Part shown: one piece after another, positions 1 through 8,233 of the stretch
Position numbering within the stretch: the first letter of the stretch is position 1
Layout of the letters: each line of letters starts with the position of its first letter
NCBI GenBank assembly: GCA_003259005.1
Contig: QLII01000001.1
Coordinates: 1,736,001 to 1,800,000 of the forward strand
Reading direction: 5' to 3'
DNA: 64,000 bases
Source: Spirosoma telluris
GTDB lineage: Bacteria; Bacteroidota; Bacteroidia; Cytophagales; Spirosomataceae
Notes under the pieces: model-generated
Database searches by the model: none
Told to the model about the DNA's origin: nothing
Seen by the model: the letters and a program-made list of their open reading frames with translations, nothing else
Position numbers and translations under genes: made by a program

Positions 1-1426
1 CCTGCCTCATAACGGTACCCTGCATCATACCATAGGCTTTGCTGGTAGCAGCCATCAGGGCATCTCCCTTCGAGAGAAACAGATTGGTAAATTGCTTGAT
101 ACGTTCGACCGACAAAGGATTATAAATCGAAACATTATCGCCCAGTCGCGAGGCATGGAACATAGTCCGCGTCGAGATATAGGTCGTCATAATCGCCGTT
201 CCAAACGTACCTCCTAACTGGCGAATCATACCCGTGAGCGCTGAACCCTGAGGAATATCAATGTTTTTCAAATCGGCTAACGTAATGGTTGTCAGCGGAA
301 TAAAAATCAATCCCATACCAACACCCCGGATAATAAGCGGCCAGAAGAAATAATCGGGGCCAGCCGCCAAATTAATAGCCGACAGATCGAAACAGAAGCC
401 AAAGAACATTAAAAAGCCAATGGCTGCATACCAGATCGGTGAGATGAAATTCTTACCAAGGAGTCCACCCACAATCGGCATCATTAAACCCGTTGCAATC
501 GAACCAGGCATCAGCAGTAAGCCCGTCTGACTAGCCGTAAACCCAAGAATGGTCTGACAGAAAACCGGAATAATGAAGACTGACGCAAACAACCCGAAAC
601 CCAGGATAAAATTGAACAGTGTGCCCACCGCAAACCGACGCTGGAGCAGCAATCTCAGGTTTAGAATAGGTATTTTAACGGACAACTGTCGCCAGATAAA
701 ACCAATCAGTCCAACGGCAGCGGCAATAGACATGCCCACAATGAACGTCGAATCGAACCAGTCTTTTTCTTCGCCTTTTTCCAGGATGATCTGTAAACCA
801 CCAATACCCATGGTCAACAGGATTAATGCCAGCCAGTCCATCTTACCCGCTGCTATCTTCTCGGCCGGTTCCTTAATGTAGGTGTACGTCAGGAATGTAG
901 CCAGAATCCCGAAGGGAATATTAATATAAAATACCCAGTTCCACGATAGATTATCGGTGATATATCCACCCAGCGTTGGCCCGATGGAAGGGCCAATAAT
1001 GACCCCCATCCCAAAAATCGCATTGGCAATACCCAGGTCTTCTTTCGGAAAGGTCTGAATCAGGATGGATTGGGCGGTGGTCAGCAACCCTCCCCCACCA
1101 ATACCCTGAACGACCCGAAAAAATACCAGTTCCCATACATTAGTCGATGTACCACAGAAAATCGACGCGATGGTGAACATAATAATGGACGCGGCAAAGT
1201 AATTTCGACGGCCCAGTTTGGAGGTCAGCCAGCCCGACATGGTGATCATGACGGCACTAGCAGCGGCATAACCCGTAACGACCCAGCTAATATCGCCAAG
1301 TGATGCGCCCAGATTACCCATCATCTGATTCAACGTAACGTTGACAATCGACGAGTCAATGGTTTGCAGCAGGGCGGCTGTCGTTACGGTCAGCACGACG
1401 ATCCATTTATCAAAACCTAATTTCAT
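1..1426 (-). CDS. emrB: MFS drug efflux permease, DHA2 (EmrB/QacA) family, 3' end outside the window
   Basis: Proton-driven multidrug exporter of the inner membrane, expected to have 14 membrane helices; with the HlyD and TolC proteins encoded upstream it would form a tripartite pump spanning both membranes. The reading frame is open from the ATG at 1426 to the left edge. The N-terminus MKLGFDKWIVVLTVTTAALL is followed by DSSIVNVTLN and, near residue 105, the motif RVVQGIGGGGLLTT, typical of DHA2 transporters (motif C-like GPTLGG follows). About 475 codons are visible; the family length is about 510-530, so only the C-terminal tail is missing. It is the last gene of the MarR-TolC-HlyD-EmrB operon on the minus strand, separated from HlyD by a hairpin. 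The family call is firm; the substrate cannot be read from sequence. Confidence 0.93.
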   Translation of the reverse strand, partial: MKLGFDKWIVVLTVTTAALLQTIDSSIVNVTLNQMMGNLGASLGDISWVVTGYAAASAVMITMSGWLTSKLGRRNYFAASIIMFTIASIFCGTSTNVWELVFFRVVQGIGGGGLLTTAQSILIQTFPKEDLGIANAIFGMGVIIGPSIGPTLGGYITDNLSWNWVFYINIPFGILATFLTYTYIKEPAEKIAAGKMDWLALILLTMGIGGLQIILEKGEEKDWFDSTFIVGMSIAAAVGLIGFIWRQLSVKIPILNLRLLLQRRFAVGTLFNFILGFGLFASVFIIPVFCQTILGFTASQTGLLLMPGSIATGLMMPIVGGLLGKNFISPIWYAAIGFLMFFGFCFDLSAINLAAGPDYFFWPLIIRGVGMGLIFIPLTTITLADLKNIDIPQGSALTGMIRQLGGTFGTAIMTTYISTRTMFHASRLGDNVSIYNPLSVERIKQFTNLFLSKGDALMAATSKAYGMMQGTVMRQ

Positions 1427-1440
1427 AACATTATTAATAA

Positions 1441-1543
1441 ATGTATAATGAATAATGTAAAATGCACAATGTAAGCTATCAGCAACTGGTCACTTTCTGC
1501 CTTGGACAAACATTATACATTGTCCATTTTACATTATCCATTT
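1441..1543. repeat. intergenic hairpin, ATAATG-word family
   Basis: Arms at 1447-1473 and 1516-1542 are complementary at 25 of 27 positions and are built from iterated words such as AATGAATAATG and TAAAATG. It lies inside the efflux operon between the HlyD and EmrB genes, so it is unlikely to be a simple terminator. Related hairpins occur at 2672-2775, 26425-26550 and 56722-56797. Confidence 0.85.
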
Positions 1544-1545
1544 AA

Positions 1546-2658
1546 TTACTTACCCTGTAAATCCACGGCCACCGTAGCACTCATGCCGGGGCGAAGTTTA
1601 GCGTACAGGGGACTGTTTTTATCCAGATCAATTCGAACTGGAATCCGTTGCACCACTTTTACGTAGTTACCCGTTGCATTATCAGGAGGAAGCAGGGTAA
1701 ATTTCGCGCCCGTTGCACCGGCAAACGAGCCAACGTGACCAACCAGTTTTTCGCCTTCAAACGCATCCACCTCAATATCAACTGACTGACCAGGCTGCAT
1801 TTGCTTTAATTGTGTTTCTTTGAAGTTAGCGGTAACCCACAAGGTAGAGTTACCAACAATCGAACAAAGCGCCTGTCCGGCCTGAACCAATTGACCTACC
1901 TGCACCGACCGCTTCGAAACAATACCCGAAGCCGGAGCCCGAACCACCGTATACGACAGTTGGAGGTTAGCCAGATCCAGGTCCGTCTGACGCTGTTTGA
2001 TCGCGGCCTGTGCCACTGAAATCTGACCTTCTGTTGCCCGACGCTGTGAACTCGTTACGCCCGTTTGGGTACCAGCCGCGTTCACCTGCGATTGAGCAGT
2101 TTGTAATTGCGCCTGAGCAGCTTGTACTTGCGCTTGAGCGGCATCCCGCTCGGCCTGAACTGCATCGAATTGTTGTTGTGGAACGGTTTTTTCGGCCAGC
2201 AATCGGCTATAGCGTTCAAAATCCTGGTTAGCTTTTCGGGCACGGGCTTGAGCAGCCGCTACGTTAGCTTGAGCCGTAGCTACTTGATTACGAGCCGTTT
2301 GCACACTGGCCTGTGAACTTTGCACACTTGCCGACGCTACGTTTACCTGCGAACGGGATACGCGATCGGCGGCCATGGCACTTTGCATAGCGGCTTCGGC
2401 CTGCGCCACCCGAATTCGGTAATCTGCATCATCCAAAACGATCAGTGTATCGCCTTCTTTCACAAACTGATTGTCTTTGAAGCGAATGGCTTTAACATAC
2501 CCACTTGCTTTGGGAATAACCGGGTTTACGTCGCCATCAATCTGGGCGTCATCGGTTGTTTCATGACGTTGCAGGTACTTGAATTCGCTGTACCCAAAAA
2601 AGAGAGCAATGGCCAGGACGATAACGCCCCCTACGCGGAATAAAATTTTCTTATCCAT
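1546..2658 (-). CDS. emrA: HlyD/EmrA-type membrane fusion protein
   Basis: Periplasmic adaptor that links the EmrB-like permease to TolC. The 370-residue protein has one N-terminal membrane helix (about residues 9-24, VGGVIVLAIALFFGYSEF), then a biotinyl-lipoyl half motif around DGDVNPVIPKASGYVKAI, a long Ala/Gln-rich coiled-coil hairpin (about residues 85-235), the second lipoyl half (VRAPASGIVSKRSVQVGQLV), and beta-barrel segments ending in PLYAKLRPGMSATVAVDLQGK. Order and length fit EmrA. It lies between TolC (upstream) and EmrB (downstream) on the same strand, with hairpins in both gaps. Start ATG at 2658 directly precedes the basic n-region MDKKILFR. Reads intact. Confidence 0.93.
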   Translation of the reverse strand: MDKKILFRVGGVIVLAIALFFGYSEFKYLQRHETTDDAQIDGDVNPVIPKASGYVKAIRFKDNQFVKEGDTLIVLDDADYRIRVAQAEAAMQSAMAADRVSRSQVNVASASVQSSQASVQTARNQVATAQANVAAAQARARKANQDFERYSRLLAEKTVPQQQFDAVQAERDAAQAQVQAAQAQLQTAQSQVNAAGTQTGVTSSQRRATEGQISVAQAAIKQRQTDLDLANLQLSYTVVRAPASGIVSKRSVQVGQLVQAGQALCSIVGNSTLWVTANFKETQLKQMQPGQSVDIEVDAFEGEKLVGHVGSFAGATGAKFTLLPPDNATGNYVKVVQRIPVRIDLDKNSPLYAKLRPGMSATVAVDLQGK

Positions 2659-2671
2659 GATCTTTAACTAA

Positions 2672-2775
2672 AAAGGATGTAAAATGAATAATGTAAAATG
2701 TACAATAAATAACCAGAGTAGCCTGCTGAAATGACAGTGCGCACCTTCCATTATACATAGTTCATTATCCATTCA
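2672..2775. repeat. intergenic hairpin, ATAATG-word family
   Basis: Words such as AAAATGAATAATGTAAAATG on the left and TTATACATAGTTCATTATCC on the right are imperfectly complementary. It fills the gap between the TolC gene and the HlyD gene inside the operon. Confidence 0.75.
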
Positions 2776-2780
2776 TTGAA

Positions 2781-4112
2781 TTAATTGAGGTTACTACCCG
2801 TAGCTTTCAACAGGCGCTGATAGGCGAGTTGCGCATCTACAGTTGCGTTTATGACATTAAGTTGCGTTTGAAGCAGAAAGCTATTGGCTTCCAACAGATC
2901 GGTAGAACCAACGAGTCCATTCCGGAAACGGGATTCGGTCAGGCGGTAATTTTCCTGTGCCTGCCCAACGGCAGTACGGATCACATTTTGCTGCTCCAAC
3001 GCCAGTTGGTAGTTGTTATAGGCCGTAACGACTTCAGAACGAATCTGATCAGTTTGTTGCTGACTTTGCAGGCTAGCCTGATCAATGCTGTTTTGCGCAC
3101 TATGCAGTTTACCCTTCATATTGTAGAGCGAGCCAATGTTATAAGTCAATCCGGCCCCCACATTCCACGCACTCACAAACGAACTGGCTTCTGGTATGAG
3201 TTTAGCCGTTGGGTTAATGTAGTTGTACCCAAGCGATACGCCCAGGTGCGGATACATCACGCTCTTCGTATTCCGTAGCATAGCCTCGGCCGATTGTACG
3301 CGTAATGCGTTTGCCTGTACTTCAGGACGAGCCTGTACGGCCTGAGTCAGGAAGTTGCTCAATGGTTCGACCGTTGCAACCGGATTTGATAAGGTTGTAT
3401 CGACGGTTACAGCCTGATCCTCGGGCAAGCCAACAAGTAGGTTGAAATTATACAGAGCGGTTTGCCGCGCCTTTTCGACCTGTAGTCGGCTTAATTGCAG
3501 ATTATTTTTCTGCAACTGAATTTTCAACACCTCATTGGCCGTAACAACCCCTTCTTTTTGCAGATTCTGGGCCTCCCGTTCTTTCTCGTCAAACTGTCTG
3601 ATACTCTGCTCGATCACACCAACCGAACGGATCAGTTTCACAATGTTGTAATACGCATCCGTAACCGTGTAAACCAGTTCTGACCGATTGCGTTTCGCAT
3701 CCAGATGGCTAGCTTTCGCCAGTAAATCCGCCGACAATTCAGCCGACTTCTCAGCAAAACCGCCAAATACTTCTTTACTAATCGTAACGCCCCCAATCAT
3801 GGCATTAAACGCACCGGCCGGAATGCTCAACATCGATTTGCCATCGGCATCCTTACCCAGCGAAAACGCCCCAGTCAAACTATAGCGCGAATACGCCAGC
3901 GATGCATTGGCCGTTGGCAAACTCCGATCTTTATTTTCCTGCAAACGAGCCTCGGCGGCCTGCGTCCGCGTATCAGCCAGTTTAATCCCCTTATTATTTT
4001 GTAAGGCCAGTTGAATGGCCTTGTCCAGTGGCATGACTGATGGCGCGGATTGAGCGGTTGCCCATCCCAGACTTAGCACCCACAGGCCTGCTCCTATTAT
4101 GTACTTTTTCAT
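2781..4112 (-). CDS. tolC: TolC family outer membrane efflux protein
   Basis: Outer membrane channel of the tripartite efflux pump. 443 residues; signal peptide at residues 1-20 (MKKYIIGAGLWVLSLGWATA, then QS). The mature part shows the two repeated OEP domains with long helical coiled-coil stretches (for example LSADLLAKASHLDAKRNRSE and NSIDQASLQSQQQTDQIRSE) and the typical C-terminal pattern YRLTESRFRNGLVGSTDLLE. Its start overlaps the stop of the upstream MarR gene by four bases (ATGA), implying translational coupling, and the HlyD and EmrB genes follow. Length and architecture match the family. Reads intact. Confidence 0.93.
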   Translation of the reverse strand: MKKYIIGAGLWVLSLGWATAQSAPSVMPLDKAIQLALQNNKGIKLADTRTQAAEARLQENKDRSLPTANASLAYSRYSLTGAFSLGKDADGKSMLSIPAGAFNAMIGGVTISKEVFGGFAEKSAELSADLLAKASHLDAKRNRSELVYTVTDAYYNIVKLIRSVGVIEQSIRQFDEKEREAQNLQKEGVVTANEVLKIQLQKNNLQLSRLQVEKARQTALYNFNLLVGLPEDQAVTVDTTLSNPVATVEPLSNFLTQAVQARPEVQANALRVQSAEAMLRNTKSVMYPHLGVSLGYNYINPTAKLIPEASSFVSAWNVGAGLTYNIGSLYNMKGKLHSAQNSIDQASLQSQQQTDQIRSEVVTAYNNYQLALEQQNVIRTAVGQAQENYRLTESRFRNGLVGSTDLLEANSFLLQTQLNVINATVDAQLAYQRLLKATGSNLN

Positions 4113-4549
4113 TTTACTGCTTGATTTCTAATTTTTTCCAGGAGTGTATTCATGATGCGTACTTCCTCGTCAGTCAGGTGGCTAACGATCGACTCGAAAT
4201 TCTTGAAATTGGTCGCTACGGTTTCTACGAATTGGTAAGACTCTTCGGTCAATCGCAGGTTAACCCGACGACGATTTTGCGGATCAACTTCGCGAACGAT
4301 TAGGTTTTTCGCCACCAATCGGTCGGTCAATCGGGTCATATCGGAATTGATATCATTCATTTTTTCCTTCAACTCCCCAGCCGTTAAACTGTTAGGATAC
4401 ACCTCCGACAGACGCCGTAAGGTGATGTACTGTTGGACCGACAAATCAAACGGAGCTAGCTTTTGTCCAAAATAGTTGAAGATGTAGCTATCCGTTTGGT
4501 GTAGATTCTTAATCAGCCGGTGGTATTCGTTCACTAATTGCTCTTTCAT
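4109..4549 (-). CDS. MarR family transcriptional regulator of the efflux operon
   Basis: Winged-helix regulator, 146 residues, probably a ligand-responsive repressor of its own efflux operon. The recognition region is visible in LTAGELKEKMNDINSDMTRL (about residues 75-95) followed by the wing DPQNRRRVNLRLTEES, the usual MarR D-x-R-x3-V pattern. It is the first gene of the operon and overlaps TolC by four bases. Upstream, 35-61 bp before the start, lie two TCGTTTAAAC boxes that are the obvious operator candidate. The family is clear; the effector is unknown. Confidence 0.92.
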   Translation of the reverse strand: MKEQLVNEYHRLIKNLHQTDSYIFNYFGQKLAPFDLSVQQYITLRRLSEVYPNSLTAGELKEKMNDINSDMTRLTDRLVAKNLIVREVDPQNRRRVNLRLTEESYQFVETVATNFKNFESIVSHLTDEEVRIMNTLLEKIRNQAVK

Positions 4550-4583
4550 ATCTGATTGGCCGTGTCAAAGGTATAACCAATAT

Positions 4584-4610
4584 TCGTTTAAACAAATTTC
4601 GTTTAAACGA
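4584..4610. promoter_or_regulatory. candidate MarR operator: paired TCGTTTAAAC boxes
   Basis: TCGTTTAAAC occurs at 4584-4593 and again at 4599-4608; with the next two bases the second copy is the perfect 12-bp palindrome TCGTTTAAACGA (4599-4610). The copies are 15 bp apart, start to start, and sit 35-61 bp upstream of the MarR start. Spaced palindromic boxes before an autoregulated MarR operon are the expected arrangement; binding is inferred. Confidence 0.55.
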
Positions 4611-4934
4611 GATAATTTCAAAAGGGATTCACAGCCTGTTTCAGGAGGGAGCACATTAACTTTCTTTAATCCAACAAATTCAAGCTATTGAAATAATACA
4701 ATTATAATTTCAGCTTCAATTGACGATTTATCCGCAGGTTATCCAGCAAAATAGAGTCATTTTTTAATACTATTTTAATGCAATTCTGGTAGCACAGCCC
4801 ACCTACAGTACCTTCTGGACAGGTATACATGATAAAGCCCTTTACTGAATGGTAAAAGGCTTTCCGAAAACATCCAGAAAATTATAAAGTCTTACCCTTC
4901 TCTTCACGCTTCAGGCATTGAAGGCACGCTTACC
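4611..4934. other. AT-rich intergenic stretch without recognised features
   Basis: About 320 bases between the efflux-operon operator and the 3' end of the second MarR gene. It contains poly-T and poly-A tracts and no convincing reading frame, RNA or repeat that I can see. It must hold the promoter of the efflux operon near the operator boxes. Confidence 0.5.
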
Positions 4935-5641
4935 TTAGCCAACCATTCGTTCATATACCTCATCGAAGCCGACGTTTTTACTCTGCTTGTAGTGATCAGC
5001 GTGATAACGATCCAGTTTGTCCAGAATCTGAATCAATACAGCTTGTTCGCCTTCGGTTAGAGAGCTATAGGCCACATCAGCTACCCGATTCATAACCGGA
5101 AAACAGTCTCTTATAACGTCCAGCCCTTTTTCAGTGATGCGTAATCGCTTCGACCGTCGATCCTCTTCATCCGGAAATTCCTCAATTAAGCCCATACCAA
5201 CGAGCCGGTTTACTACGTCGATACCTGATGCAAACTCCGACATCATTTCGTAAATCAATTCGCTCTTCTTGGGGTCCCCATCTGCACCAGGACGATTAGA
5301 TAGACCGGATCGTCGATTCCTTTGAAGTTAAGCGGCTGCATAGCTTTCTTGGAATAGAAATACCCATATTTCGATAAACGTCCTACTAAAGCAGCAAGCC
5401 GTGCCACAGGTCGAATTTCAGTTAAAGACCGATTGGCATTTCCCGTCAGGCTTTCTACCCATTTTTCGTCGTATAGCCCATCTACAGCTGCTACCGGTCG
5501 GTGTTGATTTACGGTTGGAGGATGGGTATGCTCGGTTAGATAATGTAAACAAAACCCGGCCAAATCAGGGTTTGACGTGGCCTCGCTATAGACAGCCCAG
5601 GCATTTACTAAATCAATAACATTCTGCTCTCCTCGATCCAT
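4935..5641 (-). CDS. MarR family transcriptional regulator (frame broken near 5271)
   Basis: Winged-helix regulator of about 235 residues once the frame is rejoined. Residues to about 123 (ending YLIVLVQMGTP) lie in one frame and the rest, from KKSELIYEMMSEFASGIDVV through GLIEEFPDEEDRRSKRLRIT, in another; one extra base in the GGGG run at 5271-5274 (CCCC on the coding strand) joins them as MGTPKKSELIYEM. DEEDRRSKRLRITEKG is the MarR wing. The N-terminal ~90 residues are longer than in typical MarR proteins. It is divergent from the epimerase/ABC export operon at 5792 and probably controls it. The two halves should not be read as separate genes. Confidence 0.82.
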
Positions 5642-5683
5642 GAAACTACGCTTTCGTATTGAATAAGGTATTGAAACTACACC

Positions 5684-5777
5684 TTAACTACGAAAATAAA
5701 ATATTTTTTCCATATTAGTTCAATTTAATTATGTTTTCATAGTAATATTGCATTAATAATTAATTTTAACTACGAAA
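5684..5777. promoter_or_regulatory. repeated TTAACTACGAAA boxes in the divergent promoter region
   Basis: The 12-mer TTAACTACGAAA occurs exactly at 5684-5695 and 5766-5777, and partial copies (GAAACTACG at 5642-5650; TTGAAACTAC at 5671-5680) lie nearer the MarR gene. They are placed between divergent genes for a MarR regulator and an export operon, the usual place for a shared operator. Function is inferred. Confidence 0.45.
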
Positions 5778-5791
5778 TCATACTTTTATAC

Positions 5792-6463
5792 ATGAAACCT
5801 GTAAAGATCCTTATAGCAGGTGGTAATGGGTTTGTAGGGCGTCAAATCTGCCAACTAGCCGCTCAACAGGGTATCCATATAGTTAGCCTGTCCCGAACGG
5901 GCCAGCCTCTAACGCTCCTCAACGATACGCCAACTTGCATTGAGTGGGTAAAGGCAGATGTGTTCGATGTGGACTCATGGCGCGCTCACCTACAGGACTG
6001 CACGGCTGTGCTTCACAGCATTGGCATCATTGAGGAGAAGCCTGAACAAGGCCTAACCTTCGAGCGAGTGATTCTTGAATCGACACGTGTGGTAGCCTTA
6101 GCCGCAAAGCAGAAAAGCATCCGCCGATTTGTGTATCTGTCAGCAAGTGCGGGTGCGCCGGAAACACCGCAGACGTACATGGATAACAAAGTTGCCGCCG
6201 AGAATTTCCTGCGTACACTGGGATTTTCCTTAACGATACTTCGACCGGGTCTGATTTATGGGAGCGATAAACCAGAAACCATTATTGAAAACGAGCAAAT
6301 TCAACAGCTATTAACCGATCCGCATATTGGCCCGCACATCCGCGCGCACCGCCCATTGCCGGTTGAATCGGTTGCCAAGGTAGCCCTTCGGGCCTGTCTC
6401 CAGGATATGGATGAGCTTCTTGATGTCGATGCCATTGAACGTATTGCTACTGAAAACCTATGA
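5792..6463 (+). CDS. NAD(P)-binding epimerase/NmrA-like protein
   Basis: Rossmann-fold protein of 223 residues. The nucleotide-binding motif GGNGFVGRQI (residues 10-19) opens the protein; FVYLSASAGAP and the C-terminal ILRPGLIYG are typical of atypical SDR/NAD-dependent epimerases of the NmrA/NDUFA9 type. A canonical YxxxK is represented by YMDNK. It is the first gene of the export operon and its stop overlaps the ABC ATPase start by four bases (ATGA). Such proteins act as redox sensors or sugar or quinone reductases; the role here is unknown. Reads intact. Confidence 0.85.
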   Translation: MKPVKILIAGGNGFVGRQICQLAAQQGIHIVSLSRTGQPLTLLNDTPTCIEWVKADVFDVDSWRAHLQDCTAVLHSIGIIEEKPEQGLTFERVILESTRVVALAAKQKSIRRFVYLSASAGAPETPQTYMDNKVAAENFLRTLGFSLTILRPGLIYGSDKPETIIENEQIQQLLTDPHIGPHIRAHRPLPVESVAKVALRACLQDMDELLDVDAIERIATENL

Positions 6464-7142
6464 TTGCTGAACTGAAAGGCGTTGGGAAAGACTATCGAAC
6501 CGGCGACCAAACCATTGTAGCGCTGCAACCCACCAATCTTATACTGAATGAGGGAGAGCTACTACTCATTATTGGCCCATCGGGGTCTGGGAAAACAACC
6601 CTGCTGTCTTTGCTTGGCTGTGTGATTTACCCCAGCTACGGCGATTTATGGGTAGATGGTCAGCATGTAAACAAACTGAGCGAAAAAGCCCTGGCCAGGC
6701 TCCGGCTCAATACCATCGGGTTTGTCTTCCAGAATTTCAACCTGCTGGCCCCGCTCACAGCCGAAGATAATGTCATGATGCCCCTGCAACTACAGGGTAT
6801 ACGGACCGCTGAGGCCCGTGACCGTACCGAACAGGCGTTGAAAACGGTTGGCATGACTGACCGACGACGGAATCTCCCAAAGCAATTATCGGGGGGCAGC
6901 AACAACGAATTGCCATTGCCCGCGCCCTTGTTACAAAACCCAAACTAGTACTCTGCGACGAACCAACAGCCTCCTTGGATAAAGACTCAATGGGTATTGT
7001 TATGCACGAATTACGCACGCTTGCCGATGGAGGCAAGTCGGTAGCAGTGGTTACCCACGACCCACGATTGAAGCCATACGCTCACCGGATTGTGGAGGTA
7101 GATAATGGTATGGTCAAAGAAGTTTCAGGATTTAATGAGTAA
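6460..7142 (+). CDS. ABC transporter ATP-binding protein, LolD/DevA/MacB type (frame broken near 6891)
   Basis: ATPase that would energise the FtsX-like permease downstream. About 227 residues after rejoining. Visible motifs: Walker A GPSGSGKTT (about residue 40), Q-loop FVFQNFNLL, signature LSGG, then in the second frame QQQRIAIARAL, Walker B LVLCDEPTASLD and the switch histidine VVTHD. The break falls exactly inside LSGGQQQ: the G run at 6891-6896 has six G where seven are needed. Because the motifs continue perfectly after the break, I regard it as one gene. The 3' end overlaps or touches the HlyD lipoprotein gene. Confidence 0.88.
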
Positions 7143-7146
7143 GGAT

Positions 7147-8124
7147 ATGAAACCATTTTTTCATGATTTTTCAGCTAGCCTACCCCTGGTTGGTATGGCC
7201 CTGTTGCTTACTGCCTGCGGAGGCAGTGCCGATAAAGCCAGCGAACCAAAAGATAGCATCCGTACCGTGCAGTCGCCTAAACATATCGACGAGGTACTGG
7301 GGATTGCCGTCATTGAACCAGCTCAGCGAATTAGTCAGCTTTCGGCCGAGACAGCAGGCCTGGTCAAAAGTATCAGCGTCGACATTGGCGATACGGTGAA
7401 CAAAGGGCAGGTACTTCTAACATTGGACAATGCTGTAGAATCGGCCCAGTTACAGCAGGCCAGCGTCAAAATAAAAACGCAGCAGGATGCCATTGAAACG
7501 GCACGCCAGAACGTTCAGACCCTTAGGGTTCAACTTCAGAAAGCCGAAGATGACCTCAAACGCAATCAGACCCTGTTTGCGGGAAACGCCCTCACGCGCA
7601 AAGATCTGGAGGATTCGCAGTATCAGGTAACGAACCTGCAACAGCAAATTCGCGCATCGGAAGCTCAGGTGAAACAGGCACAGGGGCGTATTGGCGAACT
7701 CCGGGCCGACATCCAGTATGCCTCAACCGTTACGGGATTAAAAACCGTAAAAGCACCTGGAAACGGAACCTTGCTTAGTCTCGACGCAAAAGTCGGCCAG
7801 TTTTTGGCAAATAATCAATCCATTGGTGATTTTGCGCCAGCAGGTCCATTAGTGGCAGTCACCGAAATTGATGAACTATTTGCGCTAAAGGTTAAAGTTG
7901 GCCAGAAAGCCTATGTTCGTCCGCAGGGTAGCAACGAGCGTTTAACAACCGGCAAAGTGATTTTGGCTTCCCCCTATCTCCGTAAGAAATCGCTCTTTTC
8001 CGATAACACCGCTAACCTCGAAGACCGGCGCGTCCGCGAAGTCCGTGTGCAGTTAGATGACCCCAGCAAGGTAATTATCGGCGCCCGTGTGGAGTGTCTC
8101 ATTTATGTAGGCGGAAAGGATTAA
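7147..8124 (+). CDS. HlyD/DevB-type adaptor lipoprotein
   Basis: Periplasmic adaptor for the ABC exporter. From the ATG at 7147 the protein is 325 residues with a lipoprotein signal ending LLTACGG, so it is probably lipid-anchored at the Cys. An alternative ATG at 7135 overlaps the ATPase stop by eight bases and is equally possible. Features: lipoyl half (ETAGLVKSISVDIGDTVNKG), a coiled-coil hairpin (about residues 90-180), second lipoyl half (VKAPGNGTLLSLDAKVGQFL) and a barrel domain. DevB-type adaptors pair with DevC permease and DevA ATPase, exactly the neighbours here. Reads intact. Confidence 0.9.
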   Translation: MKPFFHDFSASLPLVGMALLLTACGGSADKASEPKDSIRTVQSPKHIDEVLGIAVIEPAQRISQLSAETAGLVKSISVDIGDTVNKGQVLLTLDNAVESAQLQQASVKIKTQQDAIETARQNVQTLRVQLQKAEDDLKRNQTLFAGNALTRKDLEDSQYQVTNLQQQIRASEAQVKQAQGRIGELRADIQYASTVTGLKTVKAPGNGTLLSLDAKVGQFLANNQSIGDFAPAGPLVAVTEIDELFALKVKVGQKAYVRPQGSNERLTTGKVILASPYLRKKSLFSDNTANLEDRRVREVRVQLDDPSKVIIGARVECLIYVGGKD

Positions 8125-8232
8125 AAGGAGAAGAGGGAGGAAGGAGGAGAGAGAAGAAAGGAAAAATGACCCTCATCCACCTTCCTCCTTCTTCCCCCAT
8201 TTCTCCCATTCCTCCTTTTCTCTTTTTTTCAT
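8125..8232. repeat. purine-rich/pyrimidine-rich intergenic hairpin
   Basis: A run of AG only, from about 8123 to 8165, is followed by a CT-rich run (8171-8230); AAAAGGAG at the left pairs with CTCCTTTT at the right and GGAAGGAGGAGAG pairs imperfectly with CTTCCTCC-like words. It lies inside the export operon between adaptor and permease genes. Strand-asymmetric purine tracts of this kind can also form triplex structures. Confidence 0.75.
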
Positions 8233-8233
8233 C

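Noticed and set aside
6891..6896. G-run breaks as phase variation
   Set aside because: Runs are only 2-7 bases long, occur in housekeeping genes such as RecR and RelA/SpoT, and all are losses of one base; phase-variable tracts are usually longer and in surface genes.
8125..8232. Purine-rich tract as a coding region
   Set aside because: Low-complexity AG/CT sequence; frames here are shadows of hairpin arms.
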